Origin: Sphingobium sp. TCM1
GTDB lineage: Bacteria; Pseudomonadota; Alphaproteobacteria; Sphingomonadales; Sphingomonadaceae
Reading direction: 5' to 3'
DNA length: 64,000 nt
Assembly (NCBI RefSeq): GCF_001650725.1
Contig: NZ_LXVX01000005.1
Coordinates: 248,001 to 312,000 of the forward strand
Part shown: positions 26,879 to 35,387 of the stretch, piece by piece
Position numbering within the stretch: position 1 is the stretch's first letter
How the letters are laid out: every line of letters starts with the position of its first letter
Made by a program: the position numbers and the translations under genes
The notes under the pieces: generated by a model
What the model was told of the DNA's origin: nothing
Seen by the model: only the letters and a program-made list of their open reading frames with translations
Database searches by the model: none

Positions 26879-28009
26879 TCAGATCATCGCCATATGGTCG
26901 CGATGGACCAGCACCGACCGTGGCATTTCGCCCAGCAGCACGGGGATCTCCTCGCTGCGGCGACCGGCGATCTTCCCTGCCGCTTCGCTGTCATATTCGA
27001 TCAGCCCGCGCGCGATCACCCGGCCATCCTGCGCGACGATGTCGACAACGTCACCGCGATCGAACACGCCTTCCACATGGGCGACGCCGGCGGGCAGCAG
27101 GCTGTTGCCCTTGCCCAGCGCCTTTTCCGCGCCCGCGTCCACGATCAGCCGCCCGCGCGTCGTCAGGCGACCCGCCAGCCAGCCCTTGCGCGCGCCTTTC
27201 GCTTGCGCCGCCAGGAAAATCGACCCCTTTCCGCCATTCGCCCAGTGCGAAAGCGGCGCATCGACCTTGCCCGAAATGATGGCCAGGTGCGCGCCCGCGC
27301 CGGTCGCGATGCGCGCGGCCTGGATCTTCGACACCATGCCGCCCGAACCCATGCCCGACGCCGAACCGCCGTCCGCCATCGCCGCGATCCGCGCGTCGAT
27401 CGTCTCGATTGTCTCTATCAGCATGGCGCTGGCATCGGCGTGCGGATTGGCGGTGTAAAGCCCGTCCACATCGGAAAGCAGCGCAACCGCGTCAGCCCGT
27501 GCCGCCTGTCCGATACGCGCCGCCAGCCGATCATTGTCGCCGAAGCGGATCTCGGCCGTCGCCACGCTGTCATTCTCGTTGACCACCGGCACGACGTCCA
27601 ATGCCATCAGCCGCTCCAGCGTCGCCGACGCATTGAGGTAGCGCCGCCGGTTCTCCAGATCGTCCAGCGTCACCAGCATCTGCGCGGCGGTAATGCCCTT
27701 TTCCGCGAGCAGGCTGGCCCAGCATTGCGACAGGGCGATCTGCCCGGTGGCTGCCGCCGCCTGCGCGTCTTCCAGGCTGCCGCGCCCGCCCTTGGGCAGC
27801 TTCAGCCGCCGCGCGCCCAGCGCGATCGCGCCCGACGACACGATGATGACCTGTTGCCCCGCCGCCTTGCGGATCGCGACATCAGCGACCAGCGTGCGCA
27901 GCCAGTCGACGCGCACCTCGCCGGCCGGATCGACCAGCAGGGCCGACCCGATCTTGATGACCAGGCGACGGACAAGTTCAGGGGGAAAACCGGAGAGGGG
28001 GTTGGTCAC
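26879..28009 (-). CDS. proB: Glutamate 5-kinase
   Basis: A 376-aa enzyme that phosphorylates glutamate in the first step of proline synthesis. The amino-acid kinase domain shows VIKIGSALLVD, VSSGAIALGARRL, VVNENDSVAT and FGDNDRLAARIG. A C-terminal PUA domain follows (about residues 285-365, with GLIEYDSEAAGKIAG). Length is normal. It is 31 bp downstream of obgE on the same strand, the frequent obgE-proB arrangement, and is followed 2 bp later by the epimerase gene. Confidence 0.97.
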   Translation of the reverse strand: MTNPLSGFPPELVRRLVIKIGSALLVDPAGEVRVDWLRTLVADVAIRKAAGQQVIIVSSGAIALGARRLKLPKGGRGSLEDAQAAAATGQIALSQCWASLLAEKGITAAQMLVTLDDLENRRRYLNASATLERLMALDVVPVVNENDSVATAEIRFGDNDRLAARIGQAARADAVALLSDVDGLYTANPHADASAMLIETIETIDARIAAMADGGSASGMGSGGMVSKIQAARIATGAGAHLAIISGKVDAPLSHWANGGKGSIFLAAQAKGARKGWLAGRLTTRGRLIVDAGAEKALGKGNSLLPAGVAHVEGVFDRGDVVDIVAQDGRVIARGLIEYDSEAAGKIAGRRSEEIPVLLGEMPRSVLVHRDHMAMI

Positions 28010-28040
28010 GGGACTGAATATCCGTTTAGCCTATTCGCGG

Positions 28041-29141
28041 TCAGATCGGCGACCAGGTGGCTTCGCCTTCCTCGCCGCCATCCTCATCCTCTTCATCCTC
28101 GGCGTCCTGATCCAGCATCGGCAGCACGGCGTCCATCAGCGCGCCGACGCCTTCGCCGGTCGCGCCGGAAATGATGAACACGTCCTCCACGCCCGCTTCC
28201 TCGCGCAGTTGTGCGGCGATGTCCTCCATCAGTTCCTTCCCCAGAAGGTCGCCCTTGTTGAGCGCCACGATCTGCGGCTTGTCTTCCAGTCCGCCGCCAT
28301 AGGCGGCCAGTTCGTCGGTCACGATGCGGAAGGCATCGACGGGATCGTCGCCGGTCGCGTCGATCAGGTGCAGCAGAACGCGGCAGCGCTCGATATGGCC
28401 CAGGAAGCGGTCGCCGATGCCCGCTCCCTCGGCGGCGCCCTCGATCAGGCCCGGAATGTCGGCCAGCACGAATTCGCGGTCGCGGTGCAGCACCACGCCC
28501 AGCTGCGGCTTGGTGGTGGTGAAGGCGTATGCGCCGACCTTCGCCTTGGTGTTCGTCACCTGGTTGATCAGCGTCGACTTGCCTGCATTGGGCATTCCGA
28601 CCAGGCCGACATCGGCCAGCAGCTTGAGGCGCAGCCACACCCACATTTCCTGCCCCGGCCAGCCCGTGCCATGCTGGCGCGGCGCGCGGTTGGTGCTGGT
28701 CTTGTAGGACAGGTTGCCCCGGCCGCCGTCGCCGCCGCGCAGGAAGGTGACGCGCTGCCCGACCTCGGTGAAGTCGGCGAGCACTTCCTGCTCCTCGAAG
28801 TCGGGATAGCCGTCCTCGTCCTCGCTGCCCTCGATCGGCTGGGGATCGGACAGGATCTGGGTGCCGACCGGCACCTTGATGACCAGGTCGTTGCCGCCCG
28901 CGCCATAACGGTTCTTGCCCATGCCCGGCTGGCCGCGCTGCGCCTTGAAATGCTGGGTGTAGCGGAAATCGATCAGCGTGTTGAGGCCGGCCACGGCCTC
29001 GAAGATGATGTCGCCGCCCTTGCCGCCGTTGCCGCCGTCCGGGCCGCCATATTCGACATATTTTTCACGGCGAAAGCTGACCGCGCCGGGGCCGCCCCAG
29101 CCGGACTTGATATAGATTTTGGCTTGATCGAGAAAATGCAT
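28041..29141 (-). CDS. obgE: GTPase ObgE/CgtA
   Basis: A 366-aa ribosome-associated GTPase. The glycine-rich Obg fold (MHFLDQAKIYIKSGWGGPGA, GGPDGGNGGKGG) covers residues 1-160. The G domain follows with G1 GMPNAGKSTLIN, G3 DIPGLIEGA, NKGD for G4 and an ISGATG G5. The tail is short and very acidic. Head gene of the obgE-proB-epimerase transcript. rplU-rpmA, its usual partners, are 3 kb away in this window. Confidence 0.98.
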   Translation of the reverse strand: MHFLDQAKIYIKSGWGGPGAVSFRREKYVEYGGPDGGNGGKGGDIIFEAVAGLNTLIDFRYTQHFKAQRGQPGMGKNRYGAGGNDLVIKVPVGTQILSDPQPIEGSEDEDGYPDFEEQEVLADFTEVGQRVTFLRGGDGGRGNLSYKTSTNRAPRQHGTGWPGQEMWVWLRLKLLADVGLVGMPNAGKSTLINQVTNTKAKVGAYAFTTTKPQLGVVLHRDREFVLADIPGLIEGAAEGAGIGDRFLGHIERCRVLLHLIDATGDDPVDAFRIVTDELAAYGGGLEDKPQIVALNKGDLLGKELMEDIAAQLREEAGVEDVFIISGATGEGVGALMDAVLPMLDQDAEDEEDEDGGEEGEATWSPI

Positions 29142-29171
29142 GGCGCGCCCATAACGCCTAATCGCGAAAAG

Positions 29172-29789
29172 TTAAACCTTGGCCTGCGCGGCAATCGTCG
29201 CGGCTTCCTGCATCAACGCGAATGTCAGGCTGCGGGTTGCGATCTCGCGGGCCTTTTCGCGCGGCAGGCAAAGCGCCCCTGCCATGGCGCCCCCCAGCTG
29301 CGAATCGCCCAGCGCCAGCAGCACCAGCATCAGCGTGTTCTCCCGGATCAGCTCGGCCATGTTCGGGCTGAGGGCGCTTGCCGCCAGCTTGTCGACCAGC
29401 CGGTGGATCGCGTCCACCACCGGGTCCAGCGCATCCTCATTGCCCGACGCGAGCATCCAGCTCGCCAGCGCGCCCGCGCCCTCGCGGTCGAACGCGTCGA
29501 ATGTCATGTCGACGATGATGCGCGGCGCCAGTTCGCCGCGCCGCGCCGCATCCACCGCCTCGCCGATCTTGGTGGTGATGGTATCGGCCAGATGCGCGGC
29601 CAGCGCCTTCTGCAATCCCGCGGCCGATCCGAAATGATGCAGCAGGTTGGCGTGGGTCCGCCCGACCCGGCCGGCCACCGCCTTCAGCGTCACTGCCTGC
29701 GGCCCTGCCTCGATCAGCAGGTCGCGCGCCGCCTCGACGGCGACGAGGCGGCTTTCATCGGGGCTGAGGCGTGCGCGCTTTATTGACAT
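29172..29789 (-). CDS. TetR family transcriptional regulator
   Basis: A 205-aa repressor. The N-terminal helix-turn-helix is seen in LIEAGPQAVTLKAVAGRVG then RTHANLLHHFGSAAGLQKA (about residues 26-64). The C-terminal ligand domain is helical and unassigned. It is divergent from the metal-dependent hydrolase gene at 29844 with only 54 bp between the starts. That spacer contains a near-consensus promoter overlapped by two repeated ACATCnnTGT elements, so autoregulation and control of the hydrolase gene are likely. Confidence 0.9.
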   Translation of the reverse strand: MSIKRARLSPDESRLVAVEAARDLLIEAGPQAVTLKAVAGRVGRTHANLLHHFGSAAGLQKALAAHLADTITTKIGEAVDAARRGELAPRIIVDMTFDAFDREGAGALASWMLASGNEDALDPVVDAIHRLVDKLAASALSPNMAELIRENTLMLVLLALGDSQLGGAMAGALCLPREKAREIATRSLTFALMQEAATIAAQAKV

Positions 29790-29822
29790 CTATGTCAGTT
29801 GTCCATATTTACATCAGTGTAA
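29783..29822 (+). promoter_or_regulatory. Divergent tetR/hydrolase promoter with two operator copies
   Basis: TTGACA (29783-29788), a 17-bp spacer and TATTTA (29806-29811) form a near-consensus promoter towards the hydrolase gene. ACATCTATGT (29786-29795) and ACATCAGTGT (29811-29820) are two copies of ACATCnnTGT exactly 25 bp apart. The second is the core of the perfect dyad TTACA-TCAG-TGTAA (29809-29822). They flank the promoter, fitting TetR repression. Confidence 0.7.
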
Positions 29823-29843
29823 GTAAGCAACGGAGGCGTCCCC

Positions 29844-30695
29844 ATGACCCCGACCGAACTCACCATTACCCCGCGTGATCGCCGCTTCGGGCGGGATCGC
29901 GCCGCATCCCGACATTGGCTGAATGGCGATCCGATCGCCACGGCTTTCTTCAACGCCCTGTCGATCACCTTCCCGCGCGGCGAAGCTTATTTCATCGATA
30001 GCGTACGCGCCTTCCGCGACGGCGTGCCGGACCGGCTGGCGGGCGAGATCGCCGCCTTCATTCGCCAGGAAGTCGTCCATAGCCGCGAGCATCTCGCCTT
30101 CAACCGGCAGGTGACGGATCATGGCTATGACGTGTCGCGCCTCGACGCCGACGTGACCCTGGTGCTGGACATGGCGAAGCGGCGTCCCCCGATCGACAGC
30201 CTGGCGGCGACCATGGCACTGGAGCATTTCACCGCCATCCTCGCCCATGAACTGCTGAGCGACCCGCGCCATCTGGACGGCGCCGACCCGGAGATCGCCG
30301 CGTTGTGGCGATGGCACGCCATCGAGGAGATCGAGCATAAGGGCGTCGCCTGCGATACCTGGATGCACGCCACGCGCGACTGGACGCGCTTCCGGCGCTG
30401 GTGGGTCAAGTCGCTGATGATGCTGGTCGTAACCAGGAATTTTCTCCATCATCGCGCCCGCGGGATGATGGAATTGCTGCGGCAGGACGGCATCACCGGA
30501 CGGCGCGCCTGGGGCGGGCTGCTCCATTACGCGCTGGTGCGGCCGGGCATATTGCGTCGCGTGGCGCGTCCGTGGCTCGGCTATTTCCTGCCCGGCTTCC
30601 ATCCCTGGCGGGTCGATGATCGCGCGTTGATCGCTCTGGCCGATACGCCCTATGCCGATGCGCGGCCGCCCGCCGCCTTGCCCTCGGTCGCCTGA
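29844..30695 (+). CDS. Metal-dependent hydrolase (PF10118), ferritin-like diiron type
   Basis: A 283-aa helical protein of the Metal_hydrol family (COG3687). Carboxylate/His metal ligands are seen in FIRQEVVHSREHLAFN (about residues 72-87), TMALEHFTAILAHEL and WRWHAIEEIEHKGVACD, spaced as in a four-helix diiron bundle. The family is annotated as predicted metal-dependent hydrolase, but the ligand pattern would also suit an oxygenase. It is controlled by the divergent TetR gene. Natural substrate unknown; regulation suggests a response to a small hydrophobic compound. Confidence 0.86.
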   Translation: MTPTELTITPRDRRFGRDRAASRHWLNGDPIATAFFNALSITFPRGEAYFIDSVRAFRDGVPDRLAGEIAAFIRQEVVHSREHLAFNRQVTDHGYDVSRLDADVTLVLDMAKRRPPIDSLAATMALEHFTAILAHELLSDPRHLDGADPEIAALWRWHAIEEIEHKGVACDTWMHATRDWTRFRRWWVKSLMMLVVTRNFLHHRARGMMELLRQDGITGRRAWGGLLHYALVRPGILRRVARPWLGYFLPGFHPWRVDDRALIALADTPYADARPPAALPSVA

Positions 30696-30748
30696 AGGGC
30701 GATAGGCCTGCCTTGACGGCCGTCGCGCAGGATTTTTCTTGCGTCGGG

Positions 30749-30783
30749 CAGGGCAGGGCTTCGACAGGCCCGGCCCGAACGGA
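30749..30783. repeat. Partial copy of the dispersed sphingomonad repeat
   Basis: GGCAGGGCTTCGACAGGCCC and CGGCCCGAACGG resemble the arms seen at 7798-7876 and 61064-61171. It lies in the 112-bp spacer between the hydrolase and acetyltransferase genes. There is no U-tract. Confidence 0.45.
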
Positions 30784-30807
30784 TATAGTGGTCGCCGCGA
30801 GGATAAA

Positions 30808-31344
30808 GTGACGACTGACGCTCCGACATTGGAAACCATCCGCCTGATCCTCCGCCCGCATCGGGTGGAGGATTATGTCGCCTGCCGCAAATTATGGGGG
30901 GACGCCGACGTGGTGCGCCATATCGGCGGCGTGACGCAGGACGCGCAGGCGGTGTGGTTCCGCCTGCTGCGCTATGCCGGCATGTGGTCCATGCTAGGCT
31001 ATGGCATGTGGGTGATCGAGGAGCGGGACAGCGGCGCTTTCCTGGGGGAGGCCGGCCTGCTCAGCGCCGAACGCGGCCTGCCCGAACTGGAAGGCGTGCC
31101 GGAGGCGGGCTGGGTGCTGGCGCCAGAGGCCTGGGGCCGGGGCATCGCCACTGAAGCGATGCACGCCGTTCTCGACTGGGCGGACGCCCATCTCGATGCG
31201 CCCTCGCTCCGCTGCATCATCGACCCGGACAATCTGGCGTCCATCAAGGTCGCGGAAAAGCTGGGTTTCCATGCGCTGGTCGATACGGAACTTGCGGGCA
31301 GGCCGACACGGGTGTTCGACCGCCCCAAACATCCTCCCCGCTAA
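30808..31344 (+). CDS. GNAT family N-acetyltransferase
   Basis: A 178-aa RimJ/RimL-like acetyltransferase. It opens ETIRLILRPHRVEDY, and the acetyl-CoA loop is APEAWGRGIATEAMHAVLDW (about residues 107-126). The C-terminal ASIKVAEKLGFHAL is typical. The GTG at 30808 is taken as start because GAGGA lies 4 nt upstream; an ATG 69 nt earlier would translate the intergenic repeat. Substrate unknown. It converges with another acetyltransferase gene. Confidence 0.88.
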   Translation: MTTDAPTLETIRLILRPHRVEDYVACRKLWGDADVVRHIGGVTQDAQAVWFRLLRYAGMWSMLGYGMWVIEERDSGAFLGEAGLLSAERGLPELEGVPEAGWVLAPEAWGRGIATEAMHAVLDWADAHLDAPSLRCIIDPDNLASIKVAEKLGFHALVDTELAGRPTRVFDRPKHPPR

Positions 31345-31371
31345 GGGGATCGTCGCGACATATTGTCACGC

Positions 31372-31399
31372 CGTCCTTCCCGCGATGGCGGGAAGGACG
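31372..31399. repeat. Perfect 12-bp palindrome between convergent genes
   Basis: CGTCCTTCCCGC, a GATG loop and GCGGGAAGGACG. The stem is perfect. There is no T-tract on either strand. It lies between two convergent acetyltransferase genes and may act as a bidirectional 3'-end stabiliser or a REP-like element. Confidence 0.65.
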
Positions 31400-31420
31400 A
31401 TCATCGATAGGGTGTCGCGC

Positions 31421-31993
31421 TCAAGCCGCCACCGGCAACGCATCCCCATAGAGATCCATTGCGGGATCGGCGCTCATTCGCCCGCCTTCGCCTTCGTCGA
31501 ACATCAGGCAATCGACCAGTGCGTCGCGGCCCAGGCTGTAGCGTTTCTCGATTCGTCCCGCGAAGTGGAAGCCCAGCTTGCGCAGGACGTTGCCCGACGC
31601 GGGATTGTCGATGAAATGCCCGGCCTTTATGTCGCGGATGCCGTTCGCCCGCGCCATGTCCAGCACCGCGCGCGCGGCCTCGGTCGCGAACCCCAGCCCC
31701 CAATAGGGGCGGGCGATCCAGTAACCCAGTTCGGGCGCGCCCTGCTCGTCCAGATGGACTCCGCATCCACCGACCAGGCGCGGCGCGCCCTGGGTGCGGG
31801 TGAAGGCGAGCAGTCGGGGCAGGCGCGGATGTTGCGGCAGCGCCAGGAAGGCTTCGGCGTCGTCCGGCCCATAGGGGCTGGGGACGCGCGTCAGGTTGCG
31901 CGCGACCGCCGGGTCGTTGATGGCCAGGGCCAGGGCCTGCGCGTCTTCCATCCAGCCGGGACGCAGCAGCAGGCGGGGGGTACGGGCGAACAT
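31421..31993 (-). CDS. GNAT family N-acetyltransferase
   Basis: A 190-aa RimJ/RimL-type acetyltransferase. It begins MFARTPRLLLRPGWMEDAQ, and the acetyl-CoA site is WIARPYWGLGFATEAARAVL (about residues 92-111). NPASGNVLRKLGFHFAG follows. It is convergent with, and diverged from, the neighbouring acetyltransferase. The region from 31994 to 32143 upstream of it shows no clear promoter or gene. Confidence 0.88.
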   Translation of the reverse strand: MFARTPRLLLRPGWMEDAQALALAINDPAVARNLTRVPSPYGPDDAEAFLALPQHPRLPRLLAFTRTQGAPRLVGGCGVHLDEQGAPELGYWIARPYWGLGFATEAARAVLDMARANGIRDIKAGHFIDNPASGNVLRKLGFHFAGRIEKRYSLGRDALVDCLMFDEGEGGRMSADPAMDLYGDALPVAA

Positions 31994-32143
31994 TCTCGTC
32001 TCTCCTCTTCTGCGCGCCGTTAACCGCCAATGATGACGGCTTGACGACGACTTGCCTCTGGATGATTCCCCGCCCGCAGGACGCGCGAGAAGGCGTTGAG
32101 TTCCAGAGACTTGAGGGATTTTTGAGGGAGATTTCGCCCAACG

Positions 32144-32180
32144 GAAAAGGGGCGCCCCTCATAGGTGAGGAGCGCCCCTT
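32144..32180 (-). terminator. Terminator of the rplU-rpmA operon
   Basis: On the minus strand GGGGCGCTCCTCA pairs with TGAGGGGCGCCCC (one mismatch) around a short CCTA loop and is followed by TTTTCC. It lies about 90 bp after the rpmA stop. Confidence 0.75.
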
Positions 32181-32266
32181 GTTCCCTCGGACACCGGCAT
32201 CAGACGGAAGGTCCGAACGCCGGGAGGATCGCCCCTATCGAAGGACGACCCGTCATCAGTCGTCCG

Positions 32267-32536
32267 TTATTCTGCCGCTTCGGCCATTGCGTCTACCGAC
32301 ACATATTTGCGGCCCAGCTTGCCGGTGTGGAATACCACCTTGCCTTCGCCGAGGGCGAAGAGGGTGTGATCCTTGCCCATGCCGACATTGCGACCCGGAT
32401 ACACGCGGGTGCCGCGCTGGCGAATGATGATGTTGCCGCCGATCACGTCCTGACCGCCGAACTTCTTGACGCCAAGGCGCTTCGACTCGGAATCGCGACC
32501 GTTGCGCGACGAACCGCCAGCTTTCTTATGTGCCAT
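32267..32536 (-). CDS. rpmA: 50S ribosomal protein bL27
   Basis: An 89-aa ribosomal protein. It begins [20 protein letters not shown], continues [20 protein letters not shown] and has the [15 protein letters not shown] core. The N-terminus lacks the firmicute cleavable extension. It sits in the large subunit near the peptidyl transferase centre. It follows rplU by 32 bp, the universal order, and is followed by a terminator. Confidence 0.99.
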   Translation of the reverse strand: MAHKKAGGSSRNGRDSESKRLGVKKFGGQDVIGGNIIIRQRGTRVYPGRNVGMGKDHTLFALGEGKVVFHTGKLGRKYVSVDAMAEAAE

Positions 32537-32568
32537 GACCTAAACTCCTCGAATCTTCAGCTAGTGGC

Positions 32569-32868
32569 TCAGGCGCCGATCGACACGATCTTCAGGATCG
32601 TGTGGTTCTGGCGGTGGCCGTTCTTGCGGCGATAATTGTGGCGGCGGCGCTTCTTGAAGACGATGACCTTCTCGCCCTTCGCCTGCGCGATGATTTCCGC
32701 CGCGACGGTCAGCTTGGCAGCGTCCTTCAGGTCGCCGCCTTCACCGGCCAGCAGGACGTCGTCCAGCGTGACCTTGTCGCCGGCTTCGCCAGCCAGCTTT
32801 TCAACGACGATCTTGTCTCCGGCGGCGACGCGATACTGCTTGCCGCCCGTGCGCACGATAGCGAACAT
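32569..32868 (-). CDS. rplU: 50S ribosomal protein bL21
   Basis: A 99-aa ribosomal protein beginning [18 protein letters not shown]. It has the [16 protein letters not shown] segment and the basic [17 protein letters not shown] region that binds 23S rRNA. The ATG at 32866-32868 opens the conserved block; an in-frame ATG 21 nt upstream is less likely. A near-consensus promoter lies about 80-107 bp upstream, and the leader contains an ATCTGC/GCAGAT hairpin (32890-32906). Confidence 0.98.
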   Translation of the reverse strand: MFAIVRTGGKQYRVAAGDKIVVEKLAGEAGDKVTLDDVLLAGEGGDLKDAAKLTVAAEIIAQAKGEKVIVFKKRRRHNYRRKNGHRQNHTILKIVSIGA

Positions 32869-32946
32869 GGCTTGTCTCTTCTCGTTCAAATCTGCTTTAC
32901 GCAGATCTTCGAGGACAAATCCTGTCGACCCGCGCGGGAATGTGGC

Positions 32947-32975
32947 CCGTTAGTGGAATGACTCGCACCTGTCAA
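32947..32975 (-). promoter_or_regulatory. Sigma-70-type promoter of rplU-rpmA
   Basis: On the minus strand TTGACA (32970-32975) and TAACGG (32947-32952) are exactly 17 bp apart. This predicts a start near 32940 and a leader of about 70 nt containing a small hairpin. Confidence 0.65.
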
Positions 32976-33055
32976 CCGATGCGGGTCGGTTTCGGCACTG
33001 GTTTTCACGCCCGTCCGCCCCTATCTCCTGTGGAACCAGGGGATTTGGCGGCGAG

Positions 33056-33451
33056 ATGCAGCATATGGGCAGGAAAAGGCGGAAGGGAAGGGGCGCGATC
33101 CCCCGCGCCGCAATTCTGGCCGCCCTGTGGACCCTCATCGCCGTCACGTTGCTGTCGGCTCTCGCGCCGCTCGGTCCGCCGCTCAGCCGCGCCACCGGCT
33201 CCGCTTTCAATCCCGCGACCAGCGACGTGGTGCTCAAGGCCCGCGCTCCATCCGCCGCGCAGGCGGTCCCGCCCATCCGCCCGGATGGCGACGGGTGGCC
33301 GCCGGTGGCGATCCTGGGACTGGCGATCATGGCGATCGTGGGCGTCTGGCGGTTTCTGCCCGCCTTGTCCGCCCCGCCGGCGGCCCCCCGCCTCCCGCGC
33401 CCGCCGCTCATGCGCGCGCATCTTGCCAGGGCGCCGCCCGCCTCCTTCTGA
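33056..33451 (+). CDS. Hypothetical membrane protein with basic N-terminus
   Basis: A 131-aa predicted membrane protein. A very basic start (MGRKRRKGRG after the first Met triplet) is followed by a helix AAILAALWTLIAVTLLSAL (about residues 19-37), a soluble loop of 45 residues and a second helix VAILGLAIMAIVGVWRFL, then a Pro-rich tail. A second ATG three codons in may be the true start. I do not recognise it. It precedes a 41-aa membrane peptide gene and a Kef-type antiporter on the same strand. Confidence 0.5.
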   Translation: MQHMGRKRRKGRGAIPRAAILAALWTLIAVTLLSALAPLGPPLSRATGSAFNPATSDVVLKARAPSAAQAVPPIRPDGDGWPPVAILGLAIMAIVGVWRFLPALSAPPAAPRLPRPPLMRAHLARAPPASF

Positions 33452-33505
33452 CGGATCGAACCCGCCCGTCACGCGCGGGCACCTGGTCGAAAGAGGAGTC
33501 ATCCC

Positions 33506-33631
33506 ATGCCTCGCAAGAGCCTGCGCCGCGGCCGTCGCTCTCGTCCGCCCTGGTGGTTCATGCCCCTCGTCATGGCGGGCCTTGGCGCCGCCGCTATGGC
33601 CCTCGCCGCGATGATGATCGTCGTCGACTGA
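33506..33631 (+). CDS. 41-aa membrane miniprotein
   Basis: A short frame beginning MPRKSLRRGRRSRPPWWF, followed by one hydrophobic helix (MPLVMAGLGAAAMALAAMMIVV) and ending in Asp. The start has an AGAGGAG Shine-Dalgarno at 33490-33496, about 9 nt upstream, which supports translation. The architecture (basic N-terminus, single helix) suits a small inner-membrane protein. Function unknown. It lies between the hypothetical membrane protein and the antiporter. Confidence 0.55.
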   Translation: MPRKSLRRGRRSRPPWWFMPLVMAGLGAAAMALAAMMIVVD

Positions 33632-33736
33632 AAAGCACGTCTCCATGACCGACGGAGGTCGGGAGAGCGCCGATATCCTGCTCATTTCCCGCCGGACGCA
33701 CGCCCCAACGGCCGGCCACCGGATCGAAAGGCAAAA

Positions 33737-35383
33737 ATGCCCCATCACACACCCCTGATCGGCACCATCGTCGCCGGTCTCGTCGTCGCCTTCATCATGG
33801 GCGCGATCGCCCATCGGCTGAAGCTCTCGCCGCTGGTCGGCTATCTCGTCGCCGGCATCATGGTCGGTCCCTTTACCCCCGGCTTCGTCGCCGATGCCGG
33901 CCTTGCCAATGAACTGGCCGAAATCGGCGTCATCCTGCTGATGTTCGGGGTCGGCCTCCATTTTTCCCTGAAAGACCTTCTGTCGGTGAAGGCCATCGCC
34001 GTTCCCGGCGCGCTGGTCCAGATCGCGGTCGCGACCCTGCTCGGCATGGGCCTTGCCCATCTGATGGGCTGGCCCGTCATGGGCGGCCTGGTATTCGGCC
34101 TTGCCCTGTCCGTCGCCAGCACCGTCGTCCTGCTGCGCGCCTTGCAGGGCGCCGACCTGGTCGAAACCCGGCGCGGACGCATCGCGGTCGGCTGGCTGAT
34201 CGTCGAGGATCTGGTGATGGTCCTTGCGCTGGTGCTGCTCCCCGCGCTTGCCAGCGTGATGAACGGCGTCGAGGGAGCGGGTGCGTCCGCGCTCATCGGG
34301 CCGCTGCTCGGCACGTTGCTCAAGGTGGTGGGCTTTGTCGCGGTGATGCTGATCGTGGGCCGCCGGGTGATCCCCTGGGCGCTGCACTGGGTCGTCCATA
34401 CCGGATCGCGCGAGCTGTTCCGCCTGGCGGTCCTCGCCATCGCGCTGGGCGTTGCCTTCGGCGCGGCGGCCGCCTTCGACGTGTCCTTCGCGCTCGGCGC
34501 CTTCTTCGCCGGCATGATCCTGGGCGAAACCCCCCTGAGCCGTCGCGCGACTGAAGAGACGCTGCCATTGCGCGACGCCTTCGCCGTACTCTTCTTCGTG
34601 TCGGTCGGAATGCTCTTCAACCCGGCGATCGTGGTCGAGCAGCCCTTGCCGCTGCTCGCCACCATTCTCATCATCGTAATCGGCAAGTCGATCGCCGCCT
34701 GGGGGATCGTCCGCGCCTTCGGCCATCCCAACGTAACCGCGCTCACCATCGCGGCGAGCCTCGCCCAGATCGGCGAATTTTCCTTCATCCTGGCGTCGCT
34801 GGGCGCGGGGCTGGGGGTGTTGCCGGCGCAAGCCCGCGACCTGATCCTGGCCGGCGCGCTGGCGTCGATCTTCCTCAATCCCATCCTCTTCTCGATGATC
34901 GTGCGCAAGCACCAGCAGGAGGAGGAGGATGAGGGCGCGGACGCGGGCCAGCCCTCCGGTCGTCCGGCGCCGCCTGCCATCGGCCATGTCATCCTGGTCG
35001 GCTACGGCCGGGTGGGCAAGCTGATCGCCCGGCGCCTTGTCGAAACACATGTCCATTTCGTTGTCGTGGAAGGCGACGGGGATCGGGTGGACGAAGCCGA
35101 AGAGGCCGGCCTGTCGGTCGTGAAGGGCAACGCGCTGGAGGACAGGCATCTGCTCGCGGCGGGTATCCGCGAGGCGCGCCACCTGCTGATCGCGGTGCCC
35201 GAAGGCTATGAGGGCGGGGCCATCCACGATCATGCGCGCCGCCTGAACGCCGACCTTCAGGTCATCGCCCGCGCCCATAGCGACGCGGAGGTCGCCCATC
35301 TGGAGGCGCTGGGCGTTCCCCATGTGGTGATGGGTGAACGCGAACTGGCGGCCAGGATGCTCACTTTGTGCGGGGTGGCGTGA
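33737..35383 (+). CDS. Monovalent cation:proton antiporter-2 (KefB/YbaL type)
   Basis: A 548-aa CPA2 transporter. Twelve or so membrane helices (residues 5-390) include GLALSVASTVVLLRAL and the VEDLVMVLALVLLP ion-site region. A charged linker (QEEEDEGADAG) leads to a cytosolic TrkA-N/RCK domain with the NAD-binding motif VILVGYGRVGKLIARRL (about residues 418-434). It probably mediates K+/H+ exchange under nucleotide or glutathione control. Alphaproteobacterial YbaL-like proteins have this layout. It converges with the photolyase gene, 4 bp apart. Confidence 0.93.
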   Translation: MPHHTPLIGTIVAGLVVAFIMGAIAHRLKLSPLVGYLVAGIMVGPFTPGFVADAGLANELAEIGVILLMFGVGLHFSLKDLLSVKAIAVPGALVQIAVATLLGMGLAHLMGWPVMGGLVFGLALSVASTVVLLRALQGADLVETRRGRIAVGWLIVEDLVMVLALVLLPALASVMNGVEGAGASALIGPLLGTLLKVVGFVAVMLIVGRRVIPWALHWVVHTGSRELFRLAVLAIALGVAFGAAAAFDVSFALGAFFAGMILGETPLSRRATEETLPLRDAFAVLFFVSVGMLFNPAIVVEQPLPLLATILIIVIGKSIAAWGIVRAFGHPNVTALTIAASLAQIGEFSFILASLGAGLGVLPAQARDLILAGALASIFLNPILFSMIVRKHQQEEEDEGADAGQPSGRPAPPAIGHVILVGYGRVGKLIARRLVETHVHFVVVEGDGDRVDEAEEAGLSVVKGNALEDRHLLAAGIREARHLLIAVPEGYEGGAIHDHARRLNADLQVIARAHSDAEVAHLEALGVPHVVMGERELAARMLTLCGVA

Positions 35384-35387
35384 CCCT

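Noticed and set aside
27693..29786. 697-codon plus-strand frame across proB, obgE and tetR.
   Set aside because: All three minus-strand proteins are unmistakable, and the frame crosses gene boundaries without a start signal.
31372..31399. Bidirectional rho-independent terminator between the convergent acetyltransferase genes.
   Set aside because: The stem is perfect, but neither strand has a T-tract, so it is listed as a repeat.
33005..35323. 772-codon minus-strand frame across the antiporter gene.
   Set aside because: The plus-strand antiporter has clear helices and an RCK domain; the antisense product is Asp/Gln/His-rich with no fold signal.
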